64,000 nucleotides of DNA from Pedosphaera parvula Ellin514 (lineage in GTDB: Bacteria; Verrucomicrobiota; Verrucomicrobiia; Limisphaerales; Pedosphaeraceae). Shown here piece after piece: positions 1 through 8,631 of this stretch. The notes beneath the pieces were generated by a model. The model ran no database searches, was not told the DNA's origin, and worked only from the letters and a program-made list of their open reading frames with translations. The translations under genes and the position numbers were made by a program. Location of the stretch: NCBI RefSeq assembly GCF_000172555.1, contig NZ_ABOX02000017.1, forward strand, positions 62,001 through 126,000. Direction: 5' to 3'. How positions within the stretch are numbered: the first letter of the stretch is position 1; each line of letters starts with the position of its first letter.

Positions 1-2238
1 TTCATCGGTTGCCTTGCCATATGCTTCCAACCCGGCCACCGCTTCGATACGACGCACTCCAGCCGCCACGGCAGACTCACCAATAATGCGGAACAACCCA
101 ATCTCTCCGGTTCCCTGGGTATGAGTTCCACCGCAGAGTTCCATGGAGTAACCGTTCAACTCCCCGGCTTTCCCGCCAATCTGCACGACGCGCACGCGGT
201 CGCCATACTTATCACCGAAAAATTGCATCACGTCTTTGCGCCCCTTCACATCGGCATGAAGAACCTCCGTCCACGACACGCCTGCATTTTCCAAAATGCG
301 TTCGTTCACCAGCTTTTCCACATCCGCCACCTGCTGTGGTGTCAATGGCTGTGAATTAAAATCAAACGTCAGCTTATCCGGCCCCACGAATGAACCCTTT
401 TGCGACGCCTCTCTGCTCACGACTTCATGAATTGCCCAGTGCAAAATATGCGTCACCGTGTGATGCCGCTGAATCGCATTGCGCCGCTCCCGATCCACCG
501 TCAACTCCACTTCACTTCCCGTCTGCGGCGCATCACCGTCCGCAAGGAAATGTAGCCAGGTGTTCCCACTCTTTTGGGTATTCTCCACCCGCCACAATTT
601 GCCGCCTTGGCTCAATTCACCCGTATCTCCCACTTGGCCACCCATTTCCGCATAGGCCGACGACGTGTCCAGCACTACAGCGGTCTTATCCTTCAATCCC
701 ACGACTTCAAGCACCTTCGTTTTGGCCTGAAGTTGATCAAAGCCGATAAACTTGGTCGGCACGGTCGTTTCGATTTGCGAAAGCGAAATCACTTCTTTCT
801 TCTGCGCGGCCTGAGAACGCTTCTTTTGCTCGTCCATGAGCAAATTGAACCCAGCAACGTCCACGGCCAGTCCGCGTTCGCGGGCCATCAACTCAGTGAG
901 ATCGAGCGGAAAGCCGTATGTGTCATAAAGCTTGAATGCAAAAGGTCCCTGTAGTTGATGACCGGGCTTAACGTGAGCAATTTCCTGGTTGAACAACTCG
1001 ATACCTCGATCCAACGTTTTGTTAAAAGCTTCTTCCTCCGAGCGAATCACATCCTTGACATGCTGCTTGCGTTCGCGAATTTCGGGAAACACCTGACCCA
1101 TCGTTTCAGCCAGCACATCCACCAGCTTGTAGAAAAACGGTTCATGGAACCCGAGTGTGCGTCCGTACTTAACTGCGCGACGCAGGATGCGGCGCAGCAC
1201 ATAGTTCCGGTCCGTATTCCCGGGCTGAATCCCATCAGCAATCGAAAAACTCAACGTCCTGATATGATCCGCAATCACGCGGAACGCCACGTCAACCTTC
1301 TCCTGCTCTGTATCTCCTGTGCTGCCCGATTTCGGCAATGTCGAGCCATAACGCTTACCGCTCAATTTCTCGATTGCATCAAAAATTGGACGAAAAATAT
1401 CCGTTTCGTAGTTTGAAATCTTGGCATTGGCAAAATCCTTGAAACCGTGTGACCCCTGCATGATTGAAGTCACACGCTCAAATCCCATGCCAGTATCAAC
1501 ATGCTTTGCAGGCAATGGTGAAAAAGTCCCACCCGGATTCGCATTGAATTGGATGAACACCAGATTCCAAATCTCAATGCACTCCGCCGTTCCCTTGTTG
1601 ACGAGCGCGCCCTTGGTATCCCCTTGCGGCGTCAGATCCACATGCAACTCCGAGCACGGACCGCACGGACCCGTATCGCCCATCATCCAGAAATTGTCCT
1701 TCTTATTGCCGTTGACGATATGCACCTTCGGATCGAGCCCGGCGGCGGAAAATTTCGCGGCCCACAAATCGTAAGCTTCCTGGTCAAAATCACTGGGGTC
1801 GCCCAGCGATTTGTCCGGGCTGTAAACCGTCGCGTACAAGCGTTCCTTCGGAAACCGCCAGACTTCCGTCACTAGTTCCCACGCCCAATCAATCGCTTCC
1901 TTCTTGAAGTAATCGCCGAAAGACCAGTTCCCCAACATCTCGAAAAAAGTATGGTGATAGGTATCCAGTCCGACATCTTCCAAGTCGTTATGCTTGCCGC
2001 CAGCGCGAATGCATTTCTGCGTGTCCGCCGCGCGCGTATCCAGCGATGGAACCGCTCCCGCCCATTTGCTCACGTCCGCCTTTTTCTGCCCCAAAAAGAT
2101 CGGCACGAACTGGTTCATCCCTGCGTTGGTGAACAATAGGTTCGGCGAATCCGGCATCAAGCTGGACGACGGCACAATGGTATGCTGTTTCGATTTAAAA
2201 AAATCGAGGAACGACTGGCGTATCTGGCTACTGGTCAT
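1..2238 (-). CDS. alaS: Alanyl-tRNA synthetase, C-terminus cut by window edge
   Basis: Charges tRNA-Ala with alanine in the cytoplasm. The reverse-strand frame is open from the ATG at 2238 to the window edge (746 codons). It begins MTSSQIRQSFLDFF and continues with the class II core segment LLFTNAGMNQFVPIFLG. Further in are the editing-domain motif HHTVTHILHWA and the zinc-site segment ELCGGTHTQGTGEIGLFRI, followed by SAVAAGVRRIEAV next to the edge. About 130 C-terminal residues (C-Ala domain) lie outside the window. The start fits the normal AlaRS N-terminus. It is followed upstream by a 186-bp gap to the AsmA-like gene on the same strand, which ends in a possible terminator, so alaS probably has its own promoter. 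Confidence 0.97.
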   Translation of the reverse strand, partial: MTSSQIRQSFLDFFKSKQHTIVPSSSLMPDSPNLLFTNAGMNQFVPIFLGQKKADVSKWAGAVPSLDTRAADTQKCIRAGGKHNDLEDVGLDTYHHTFFEMLGNWSFGDYFKKEAIDWAWELVTEVWRFPKERLYATVYSPDKSLGDPSDFDQEAYDLWAAKFSAAGLDPKVHIVNGNKKDNFWMMGDTGPCGPCSELHVDLTPQGDTKGALVNKGTAECIEIWNLVFIQFNANPGGTFSPLPAKHVDTGMGFERVTSIMQGSHGFKDFANAKISNYETDIFRPIFDAIEKLSGKRYGSTLPKSGSTGDTEQEKVDVAFRVIADHIRTLSFSIADGIQPGNTDRNYVLRRILRRAVKYGRTLGFHEPFFYKLVDVLAETMGQVFPEIRERKQHVKDVIRSEEEAFNKTLDRGIELFNQEIAHVKPGHQLQGPFAFKLYDTYGFPLDLTELMARERGLAVDVAGFNLLMDEQKKRSQAAQKKEVISLSQIETTVPTKFIGFDQLQAKTKVLEVVGLKDKTAVVLDTSSAYAEMGGQVGDTGELSQGGKLWRVENTQKSGNTWLHFLADGDAPQTGSEVELTVDRERRNAIQRHHTVTHILHWAIHEVVSREASQKGSFVGPDKLTFDFNSQPLTPQQVADVEKLVNERILENAGVSWTEVLHADVKGRKDVMQFFGDKYGDRVRVVQIGGKAGELNGYSMELCGGTHTQGTGEIGLFRIIGESAVAAGVRRIEAVAGLEAYGKATDE

Positions 2239-2359
2239 AAAATCTTAAAGGCAGCCTCGCTGCTCAAATCATCAATGTAACTTAGCCGTAAAAAGGCACA
2301 AATGCCCGCTTTCGACAGGCGGAGAGGATAGAAAATCACCTCATTTAAAGCTAGTGGAA

Positions 2360-2395
2360 GTTTAAAGCCCCCAAACCGAAACCGGCAGGGGGCTG
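2360..2395 (-). terminator. Possible intrinsic terminator of the AsmA-like gene
   Basis: A 7-bp GC-rich stem (AGCCCCC pairing with GGGGGCT, 2366-2372 with 2388-2394) is followed on the minus strand by TTTAAACTT. It lies between the stop of the upstream minus-strand gene (2425) and the start of alaS (2238). The U-tract is broken, so termination may be weak. Confidence 0.45.
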
Positions 2396-2424
2396 AATTT
2401 GCTGAAATCTCGTTGAAAACAAGG

Positions 2425-3201
2425 CTATTGCTTCTTCTTGAACAAATCGGTGACCCCTTTAGCTGCCTTATTCAAGTCATCAACACTTCCCTTACCCAGA
2501 TTCTTGCCAATGTCTTTAAGTTGCTTGCCGCCATCCGCGATGGCTTTGGTCCCAGCTTCCACCGCCCCTGCCAGAATCGGCTTCAATATTTGCCGAGATA
2601 ATTCCGCAGCCGAAACCCCACCTTCCCCGGTGCCAACGTTTTGCAAATGGATGTCAGGAATCGGTACGGTCATCCCCAAAGTCTGGCCCAAAGCAGTGAT
2701 ATTGAGGTGCACCTTTGCACCGTTCACAACAATGTCCTTCACTATGAATTTCTTTTCCTTCTTACCCGCAGTCGGTTCGTTCTTCACCTTCTCCTTCGTT
2801 TCGCTGGTCGAATTAAGATTTTCCAGGATCTTGCTCAAATTATTCCCGGTTAAGGTTCCCTCCATGGTGATTTCAGGAGCCTGAATATTGATTTGCTCCA
2901 CCATGATGGTATCTGACAACACAGAGCCCACCTTAACAGCCACTTTGACGTCACCCACCTGGATGGCGGAAGCAGTTTTATAACCTTCCGGATTGCCCAC
3001 GAACAATTTGCTCAACTGCCCGCTCCCTCCAAATGGAGAGATGTTCGCGGAACCCAGCTTCACATCGACTTTTGTGATCTGAGGCCCCACCGTTTCCACT
3101 CCCTTTTTCACAATGGAATTCAGTGAAAAGAAAACTGCCACCAGCGCCACCACGAGCAGGATGCCCAGTCCGAGAACAATTCGAATCAATGTTTTTTTCA
3201 T
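2425..3201 (-). CDS. AsmA-like membrane-anchored envelope protein
   Basis: 258 aa with one N-terminal membrane segment (about residues 6-27, IRIVLGLGILLVVALVAVFF) and the rest probably periplasmic. After the anchor comes an AsmA-type pattern: short beta-rich stretches such as VDVKLGSANISPFGGSGQL, VGDVKVAVKVGSVLSDTIMV and INIQAPEITMEGTL, then a Lys/Glu-rich linker (about 130-150), then VNGAKVHLNIT. The C-terminus is an alanine/lysine-rich helical region (KAIADGGKQLKDIGKNLGKG). AsmA-related proteins act in outer-membrane lipid or protein homeostasis, but this one is much shorter than classical AsmA and no specific role can be assigned. It is a single gene between alaS and the RNA/rarA region. 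Confidence 0.6.
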   Translation of the reverse strand: MKKTLIRIVLGLGILLVVALVAVFFSLNSIVKKGVETVGPQITKVDVKLGSANISPFGGSGQLSKLFVGNPEGYKTASAIQVGDVKVAVKVGSVLSDTIMVEQINIQAPEITMEGTLTGNNLSKILENLNSTSETKEKVKNEPTAGKKEKKFIVKDIVVNGAKVHLNITALGQTLGMTVPIPDIHLQNVGTGEGGVSAAELSRQILKPILAGAVEAGTKAIADGGKQLKDIGKNLGKGSVDDLNKAAKGVTDLFKKKQ

Positions 3202-3370
3202 ATTAAAGTGTCATTCGGTGCCACTGCGGAAAAAATGCCTTTCCGCCAGACAATACCTCGGCCATGGTTGGGTTCGGAGCCATGCAGGTCAAGCGCATTC
3301 AATGGCCGTGTTGTAAAGAAAAATCTTGGCAATTAGGGTGATGACCCGCTGAATTTTTTGAAATATTTCC

Positions 3371-3398
3371 TTGAGAAAAACACACAATTCGCTAATAC
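3371..3398 (+). promoter_or_regulatory. Candidate sigma70-type promoter for the structured RNA
   Basis: TTGAGA (3371-3376), a 16-nt spacer and TAATAC (3393-3398) resemble a vegetative promoter. It would start transcription near 3405, about 50 nt upstream of the rod-like RNA fold. A promoter closer to the fold cannot be excluded. Confidence 0.3.
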
Positions 3399-3455
3399 TT
3401 TTTGCAGTTGAATGCGCATAAAAAGTTGAGTGCGCCACGCTCTTTGTAAACAAGT

Positions 3456-3684
3456 TTGAGCACCAGATTTTACCCTGCCATGTTCGTGCTCCTAGCAAAA
3501 ATCCTTGAACCGTAATTAGAAAAACACGGAGCCTCTATTTCGGTTGTCGGCCGACAGGCCTTGACTGGAAGTCGTAAGTGATCGATCGGGCTCCACCTGT
3601 TCCTTAAAAAGTTCAAAGGGACTGTTATACACGGCATTACGGTGGGGTACTCTTTAAAACTCATCCACACGGATGAGTTTTTTG
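3456..3684 (+). ncRNA. ssrS: Candidate 6S-like RNA upstream of rarA
   Basis: A non-coding stretch of about 195 nt can fold as one long interrupted rod, as 6S RNA does. Nested pairings read by eye are 3458-3464 with 3646-3652 (one mismatch), TGCC 3476-3479 with GGCA 3633-3636, CCTTGAAC 3503-3510 with 3611-3619 (one bulge), AACA 3523-3526 with TGTT 3598-3601, and GGAGCC 3528-3533 with GGCTCC 3589-3594. The loop holds a small hairpin near 3560-3580. A perfect intrinsic terminator follows directly. 6S RNA genes are often found beside the folate cyclo-ligase gene (ygfA/fau) or rarA, and both follow here. The known role is to bind housekeeping RNA polymerase as a promoter mimic. The identity is an inference from structure and synteny; no primary-sequence match could be tested. 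tmRNA and SRP RNA signatures are absent. Confidence 0.5.
3657..3684 (+). terminator. Intrinsic terminator after the candidate 6S RNA
   Basis: A perfect 9-bp stem (AACTCATCC / GGATGAGTT, 3658-3666 with 3671-3679) with an ACAC loop is followed by TTTTG. It sits 39 bp before the rarA start, so it ends a transcript from upstream rather than rarA itself. Confidence 0.8.
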
Positions 3685-3722
3685 TTTTGGGCGAGTCCTC
3701 CCAAACCTGATATATTAATCCC

Positions 3723-5096
3723 ATGTCGCGGGACGACCTGTTTGCCACCCCCAAAGAACCTGAGGCCAGTGCTTTAGAGAACACTGAACCCCAACCGGTT
3801 CGGCATATGCCGTTGGCAGCACGCATGCGCCCCCGCAATCTTTCTGAATACATCGGTCAATCACACATCCTTGGCCCGGGCCAACTGCTCCGCCGGGCCA
3901 TCGAAGCCGATCGCATCCAATCGCTCATTTTCTACGGTCCACCCGGCACAGGCAAAACCTCGCTCGCTCAAATCATCGCTCTCCAAACCAGCAGCAAATT
4001 TGAGCGCCTTAGCGGCGTCGAATCCAACGTGGCCGATATGCGCCGCGTCCTGTCCGCTGCATCCAATCGGCTCGAAAATACCGGCCAACCGACCATCTTG
4101 TTCGTCGACGAAATCCATCGCTTCAATAAATCGCAGCAGGATGTCCTCCTGCCTGACGTGGAAAGCGGCGTCATTCGTCTGATCGGTGCCACTACTCACA
4201 ATCCATTTTTCTTCGTCAACTCCCCGTTGGTCTCACGATCGCAAATATTTGAATTACGCCCTCTCACCGAAGAGGAACTCTACCAGTTGCTTCAACGCTC
4301 CCTTCAAGATCCCGAGCGCGGTCTGGGCTACATGAAAATCCATGTGGATGAAGCCGCCTTGCGCCACCTCGCCAAACTTTCTGATGGCGACGCTCGCAAA
4401 GCCTTGAATTCTCTCGAAATCGCCGCACTCACCACCTCTCCCGAAGCCAACGGCATCATCCATATCGATCTCGCCGTTGCCGAACAAAGCATCCAACGCA
4501 AAGCCGTGGTGTATGACGGGGATGGCGATGCCCATTACGACACCATCTCTGCCTTCATCAAATCCATGCGCGGCAGCGATGCCGATGCCACGCTTTACTG
4601 GCTCGCCAAAATGATTCACGCCGGTGAAGATCCCCGCTTCATCTCGCGACGCATCGTCATCTGTGCTGCTGAAGATGTCGGCCTGGCTGATCCCATGGCA
4701 CTCGTCCTCGCCAATGCGGCGCACCAAGCCGCCGAATTCATCGGCTGGCCCGAGGCGCGCATTCCCATCGCCGAAGCTGCGATCTACATTGCCACTGCCA
4801 TTAAAAGCAACACGAGCATTACCGCCATCGATGCAGCATTGGCCGATGTCCGTTCCGGTCGCACTCTGCCCGTCCCCGAGCATCTGCGCGATGCCCATTA
4901 TGCTGGTGCAGAACGTCTCGGCCACGGCAAAGGCTACGAATACGCCCACGATCACCCCGACCACTTTGCTTCTCAGGATTATCTCGGAGCCGACAAACAC
5001 TACTACGAGCCCACCGATCAAGGTGTGGAGAAGAAGATCAAGGAGCGGGTTGAGAAATGGCGCGCCTTGCTGGCCCAGTCCAGAAAACCTAAATGA
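3723..5096 (+). CDS. rarA: Replication-associated recombination protein A (MgsA/WRNIP1 family AAA ATPase)
   Basis: 457-aa AAA+ ATPase related to clamp-loader subunits, thought to act at stalled replication forks. Visible features are the N-terminal [11 protein letters not shown] segment typical of the family, Walker [10 protein letters not shown] (about residue 70), Walker [12 protein letters not shown], and sensor-1 type [10 protein letters not shown]. The C-terminal family domain contains [31 protein letters not shown] and [17 protein letters not shown]. Length is normal. The ATG at 3723 is the first start after the RNA terminator. The next gene starts 9 bp after its stop, so rarA, fau and rny probably form one operon. 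Confidence 0.96.
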   Translation: MSRDDLFATPKEPEASALENTEPQPVRHMPLAARMRPRNLSEYIGQSHILGPGQLLRRAIEADRIQSLIFYGPPGTGKTSLAQIIALQTSSKFERLSGVESNVADMRRVLSAASNRLENTGQPTILFVDEIHRFNKSQQDVLLPDVESGVIRLIGATTHNPFFFVNSPLVSRSQIFELRPLTEEELYQLLQRSLQDPERGLGYMKIHVDEAALRHLAKLSDGDARKALNSLEIAALTTSPEANGIIHIDLAVAEQSIQRKAVVYDGDGDAHYDTISAFIKSMRGSDADATLYWLAKMIHAGEDPRFISRRIVICAAEDVGLADPMALVLANAAHQAAEFIGWPEARIPIAEAAIYIATAIKSNTSITAIDAALADVRSGRTLPVPEHLRDAHYAGAERLGHGKGYEYAHDHPDHFASQDYLGADKHYYEPTDQGVEKKIKERVEKWRALLAQSRKPK

Positions 5097-5105
5097 CAAT
5101 TCGTC

Positions 5106-5726
5106 ATGGATAACAGCCCTTCCCCCAACCATATCCATAAGCACGAGAAAGCCACACTGCGAGCGAAAGTCCGGACCGAAGTGAAAAAGCTTTCTCAGGC
5201 AGAACGACAGTCCTTGTCCCTCCAACTCTGCTCCTTATTGGAACAACAGGAAATTTGGAAACAGGCTCAGTCCATATTGTTCTATGCACCTCTACCAGAT
5301 GAACCTGACATTTGGAAACTGGTGGAGGATTCAATTGCTACCGGAAAAACCGTCCTATTGCCTCGCTTCCATCCTGAACAAAATCAGTATGTTGCATGCC
5401 ATATAAAGAATATTCCCCGGGATCTCTCCACCGGTCAGTATGGAGTCCGTGAACCAAACGAATTTTGTTCCACAATTTCTTTAAACCATCTGGACTTGAT
5501 ACTCGTACCTGGGGTAGCATTCGACTTTGCTGGACACCGGCTTGGTCGGGGGAAGGGGTTTTATGACCAACTGCTGGAAGTTCTGCACGGTACGACTTGT
5601 GGAGTGGCATTTGATCAGCAAATTTTGGATAAGGTCCCTGTCGAACCGCATGACATTCGTTTGAGTTGCATCTTGACGCCGACGCGCTGGCAATCAGCAA
5701 CACCGCCGCGCCCGGTCTTGAAATGA
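5106..5726 (+). CDS. fau: 5-formyltetrahydrofolate cyclo-ligase
   Basis: 206 aa. Converts 5-formyl-THF to 5,10-methenyl-THF using ATP. The diagnostic segment LVPGVAFDFAGHRLGRGKGFYDQLL is present (about 136-160), and the N-terminal KATLRAKVRTEVKKLS helix carries the ATP-contact lysine/arginine residues typical of the family. The segment ILFYAPLPDEPDIWKL is also characteristic. Its TGA overlaps the ATG of rny (ATGA, 5723-5726), implying translational coupling. In proteobacteria this gene (ygfA) is the classic downstream neighbour of 6S RNA, matching the candidate RNA found one gene upstream. Confidence 0.93.
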   Translation: MDNSPSPNHIHKHEKATLRAKVRTEVKKLSQAERQSLSLQLCSLLEQQEIWKQAQSILFYAPLPDEPDIWKLVEDSIATGKTVLLPRFHPEQNQYVACHIKNIPRDLSTGQYGVREPNEFCSTISLNHLDLILVPGVAFDFAGHRLGRGKGFYDQLLEVLHGTTCGVAFDQQILDKVPVEPHDIRLSCILTPTRWQSATPPRPVLK

Positions 5727-7285
5727 TCCTGGTGGGAAATATTTATGCAGAAGGCGCCTGCCTTGTCGTTGGCGCAGTGCTTTGCTATCTTCTTTTGTGG
5801 TTGCGAGACCGCAATGCAAGAAAGCTCCAAGCTCTTCAACTCCAAACCCTTCTGGAGAACGCCCGCCGCGATGCTGAAGCCTTCGTTCGCGATGCGCGCC
5901 TCGCTGCCAACGAAGAAGCGCTCAAAATCCGCGAACAAACAGAACAATCCTTTACCGCACGCAGGCAGGAACGCGCCGAACTCGAACGCCGCCTCAGCGA
6001 ACGCGAAACATTGATCAATACCCAACTGGAAGGCGTGGTCCAGGCTGAGAGAAGTTTACGTGAACAAAAGGATGTGCTGAAGCGAAAGGCTGACTTGCTG
6101 GATTCACAGCAACAGGAACTGGAGGGGCTCATCAAACTTCGCCGCGAACAACTCGAGAATCTTTCCCGACTTTCCGAAGACGAAGCTCGCACCCAATTTC
6201 TTAAGGAAGTTGAAATGGAGGCGATGCGCGATGCCAGTAATCTGACACGGCACATTGTCGAGGATGCGAAATCCAAGGCTGAGGAAAAAGCCCGGCAGAT
6301 AATTAGTGTGGCCATTCAGCGTTACGCAGGGGATCACACATTCGAAACCAGCACCGCCACCATTGCCCTCCAGGGAGAGGAAATGAAAGGCCGCATCATT
6401 GGTCGTGATGGCCGCAATATCCGCGCTTTCGAAGCTGCGACTGGCATCACGGTTTTAATCGATGATACCCCGAACGCAGTCGTGCTCTCCGGTTTCGACC
6501 CGGTTCGGCGCGAAATTGCGCGTGAAGCCATGAATCGCCTGATTCTTGATGGACGAATCCATCCCACTCGCATCGAGGAAATAGTTGCCAAGGTCACCCA
6601 GGAAATGGATGAAACCATTGTGCGACTTGGTGATGAAGCAGTCGCCAAGACTGGCCTCTCACCGATGCATCCAGAAATCATCAAACTTCTCGGTCGCCTC
6701 CATTTCCGCCACAGTTACTCCCAAAACATCTTGAACCACTCAATCGAAGTTGCCCATCTAATGGGCCTGATGGCTTCAGAATTGGGAATCGATGTTTCCC
6801 TCGCCAAACGCACTGGGCTGCTACATGACATTGGCAAAGCCGTAAACCACGAGATTGAAGGTCCTCACGCTGTTGTAGGCGCTGATATCATCAAAAGGCA
6901 CGGGGAATCTGATGCCGTTGTAAACGGCGTCGCCTCCCATCATAATGATATTCCTCCCATCGGCCCATTGGGCATTCTGGTCAGCGCTGCTGACGCCATC
7001 AGCGCATCACGCCCTGGCGCCCGCTCGGAGAACATGGCTACTTATTTGAAGCGCGTGGATGATCTTGAAAAGATCGCTTTGTCCTTCCCCGGAGTGGAAA
7101 AATGCTTTGCCGTTCAGGCGGGACGTGAACTTCGTATCATGGTCCAACCTGAGCAGGTTTCAGACGACCAGGCATTTGCCCTCGCCCGGAATATCGCCTC
7201 CAAAATCGAAAATGATCTGCAATATCCGGGGCAAATTAAGATCACGGTCATTCGGGAAACACGCTGCGTGGAAGTCGCCAAGTAG
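5723..7285 (+). CDS. rny: Ribonuclease Y
   Basis: 520 aa when started at the ATG overlapping the fau stop; an upstream in-frame start at 5666 would add 19 residues lying wholly inside fau and is unlikely. Membrane-anchored endoribonuclease that initiates mRNA decay. Domains in order: N-terminal membrane segment (GACLVVGAVLCYLLLWL), long charged coiled coil (about 30-200), KH domain with GRIIGRDGRNIRAFEAATG, then an HD domain with HSIEVAHLMGL and LLHDIGKAVNHEIEG plus ASHHNDIPP. Length equals that of the Bacillus enzyme. It is the last gene of the rarA-fau-rny group. No clear terminator is visible in the 145 bp after it except the bidirectional hairpin at 7431-7466. Confidence 0.96.
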   Translation: MILVGNIYAEGACLVVGAVLCYLLLWLRDRNARKLQALQLQTLLENARRDAEAFVRDARLAANEEALKIREQTEQSFTARRQERAELERRLSERETLINTQLEGVVQAERSLREQKDVLKRKADLLDSQQQELEGLIKLRREQLENLSRLSEDEARTQFLKEVEMEAMRDASNLTRHIVEDAKSKAEEKARQIISVAIQRYAGDHTFETSTATIALQGEEMKGRIIGRDGRNIRAFEAATGITVLIDDTPNAVVLSGFDPVRREIAREAMNRLILDGRIHPTRIEEIVAKVTQEMDETIVRLGDEAVAKTGLSPMHPEIIKLLGRLHFRHSYSQNILNHSIEVAHLMGLMASELGIDVSLAKRTGLLHDIGKAVNHEIEGPHAVVGADIIKRHGESDAVVNGVASHHNDIPPIGPLGILVSAADAISASRPGARSENMATYLKRVDDLEKIALSFPGVEKCFAVQAGRELRIMVQPEQVSDDQAFALARNIASKIENDLQYPGQIKITVIRETRCVEVAK

Positions 7286-7430
7286 TCTCACCTGTCCCCC
7301 TCACGGCGCCCTTGGCCTTTTTCCCATTTTAAGATCGTCGTCTCCCCTCAGAATTTCAGCCGAACGTTCATTGATAAGTACGTTAAAAACTCCAAAATCT
7401 TTTTACCGTCAAAAACCTCTTCGTTGTCTC

Positions 7431-7466
7431 AAAAAAAAAAGCCATTGGCGATTACCAATGGCTTTT
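7431..7466 (-). terminator. Strong terminator, usable from both strands
   Basis: A perfect 12-bp stem (AAAAGCCATTGG / CCAATGGCTTTT, 7437-7448 with 7455-7466) with loop CGATTA. Ten A residues at 7431-7440 become a long U-tract on the minus strand, ending the small lipoprotein transcript; the plus-strand TTTT could also serve rny. Confidence 0.9.
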
Positions 7467-7496
7467 CAAATCTATCACCGCAGGAACTACAAAATG

Positions 7497-7694
7497 CTAG
7501 TGTGGCTGTGTCATCGTTCCAGGAAGCATCCCGTTCTGCCATCCTTCTGGAGAATTCCATGGCCGTGGCGATTCATTGCTCGCCTCTGCATCGCTGGTCT
7601 TACAACCACTGCAGCAGCCAAGCCCAACAGTAAGAGATAACAGCAGGGCCCAAGTCCGACACTTTTTCAAACTGGAAACAAGCTTCATGGGCAA
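7497..7694 (-). CDS. Small predicted lipoprotein
   Basis: 65 aa. The N-terminus MPMKLVSSLKKCRTWALLLS then LTVGLGCCSGCKTS has the shape of a lipoprotein signal peptide, with candidate lipobox cysteines at LGC and CSGC. The mature part is short and ends WNSPEGWQNGMLPG followed by TMTQPH, with no recognisable domain. It starts 3 bp after the stop of the coiled-coil gene upstream and is followed by a strong terminator, so the two genes form a two-gene operon. A start at 7688 (MKLVSS) is equally possible. The function is unknown; the tight coupling and the terminator support a real gene rather than a chance frame. Confidence 0.6.
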   Translation of the reverse strand: MPMKLVSSLKKCRTWALLLSLTVGLGCCSGCKTSDAEASNESPRPWNSPEGWQNGMLPGTMTQPH

Positions 7695-7697
7695 AGA

Positions 7698-8450
7698 TCA
7701 GTAAAGAACCTGATCGCCTTCCATCAAGTCAACGACCTTCCAACCCGGCATCACATTGGCGATACTGCGGTTGGCCTGAACGCTCTTGATCTTAACCTTG
7801 GCGACCAACTTTCCGTTACGATTTACCAACATTTGTCCATCCTCAAGCACACCCTGTTTGTCACCAATATCAAGCACTACAAACTCATACTTTGGATCAA
7901 CCGCCAGGACTCTGCCTTTTAAACCGTCGGGCAGCTTAACCAGAAATTCTGGATCAAGGAGCGTATTCAGCTTGTTTTGAAGTTTGACGTTATTGGCGAT
8001 CAAAATCTTCTTCTCAGCCTCGATCGCGTCACGCTGTTCCTTCAGCGAGGTAATAGATGCCAGCGTCGCCTTGATATGGTCGATGGGAACGCCCAAGGCT
8101 TTCCACGCGGCTAAATCGTTTTGGGCCGAATCACGCTCCGAGGTGGTCTTCTTTAAACTATCGGAAAGCGCGGTGGCCTTCTTGGTCGCTTCAGCAGCCT
8201 CAGCGCTGGCTTTACCGAGCTCATCCTTAGTCGAAGCCAACTCGGTCTTGGTCTGATCCAAAGTGGTTTGAGTATCCTTGGCGAGCTTTTGAGCTTTTTG
8301 CTTCTCAGCTCTCTCCATATCGCGATCCTTGGCGTTCTTGTCCCGGTCAGAGATCGTCGTGTTAATCTTGTCTTTTACCTGAACAAAATTCAGAACCCCA
8401 GCCGCGAGCCCGGCTATGATGGCGATAATTAAGGCAATTCGAATCAACAT
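7698..8450 (-). CDS. Membrane-anchored coiled-coil protein with C-terminal beta domain
   Basis: 250 aa from the ATG at 8450; a longer frame from 8489 would add 13 residues before the membrane segment. Residues 1-20 (MLIRIALIIAIIAGLAAGVL) form one membrane anchor. Residues about 25-165 are highly charged with heptad-like Lys/Glu/Ala content (DRDMERAEKQKAQKLAKDTQ, TKTELASTKDELGKASAEAA), predicting a long coiled coil. The C-terminal 85 residues are beta-rich with KGRVLAVDPKYEFVVLDIG, GVLEDGQMLVNRNGKLVAKV and the end VDLMEGDQVLY, reminiscent of the small barrels in MreC-like or FlgT-like proteins. The family is not recognised. It may act as an envelope spacer or scaffold. It is coupled to the small lipoprotein downstream. 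Confidence 0.65.
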   Translation of the reverse strand: MLIRIALIIAIIAGLAAGVLNFVQVKDKINTTISDRDKNAKDRDMERAEKQKAQKLAKDTQTTLDQTKTELASTKDELGKASAEAAEATKKATALSDSLKKTTSERDSAQNDLAAWKALGVPIDHIKATLASITSLKEQRDAIEAEKKILIANNVKLQNKLNTLLDPEFLVKLPDGLKGRVLAVDPKYEFVVLDIGDKQGVLEDGQMLVNRNGKLVAKVKIKSVQANRSIANVMPGWKVVDLMEGDQVLY

Positions 8451-8573
8451 GGCTTTTGCAAAAAACTGATTTTCACATAGCCTAATCACACTAACTCACC
8501 GTGTCAACGCCCTTTGAAGCAAGTTTTTTAAACAGCAACTCCTCACCTGAAAGCCCGGCCATAATAAACATAA

Positions 8574-8607
8574 ACAAAAAGCCAGCCTGGTTGCATCCAG
8601 ACTGGCT
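8574..8607 (-). terminator. Intrinsic terminator of the 1264-aa secreted protein gene
   Basis: Stem AGCCAGCCTGG / CCAGACTGGCT (8580-8590 with 8597-8607, one central mismatch) with loop TTGCAT. An A-run at 8576-8580 gives U residues on the minus strand. It lies 25 bp after the stop at 8632. Confidence 0.85.
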
Positions 8608-8631
8608 GTGAGCTTCAAATTAACCCGCGAT

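Noticed and set aside
3202-3690. tmRNA or SRP RNA in the gap before rarA
   Set aside because: No tag-peptide coding segment, no CCA-type acceptor end and no GGAAG-type SRP loop were found; the long single rod fits 6S better.
3470-3853. 127-codon open frame on the minus strand over the candidate RNA
   Set aside because: It runs across the rod-shaped RNA, its terminator and the start of rarA and shows no protein-like features.
4254-5225. 323-codon open frame on the minus strand
   Set aside because: Antisense to rarA and the start of fau; Gly/Asp/His-rich shadow of the coding strand.
5666-5722. Upstream start for rny
   Set aside because: The extra residues lie fully inside fau and precede the normal RNase Y N-terminus; the ATG overlapping the fau stop gives the usual 520 aa.
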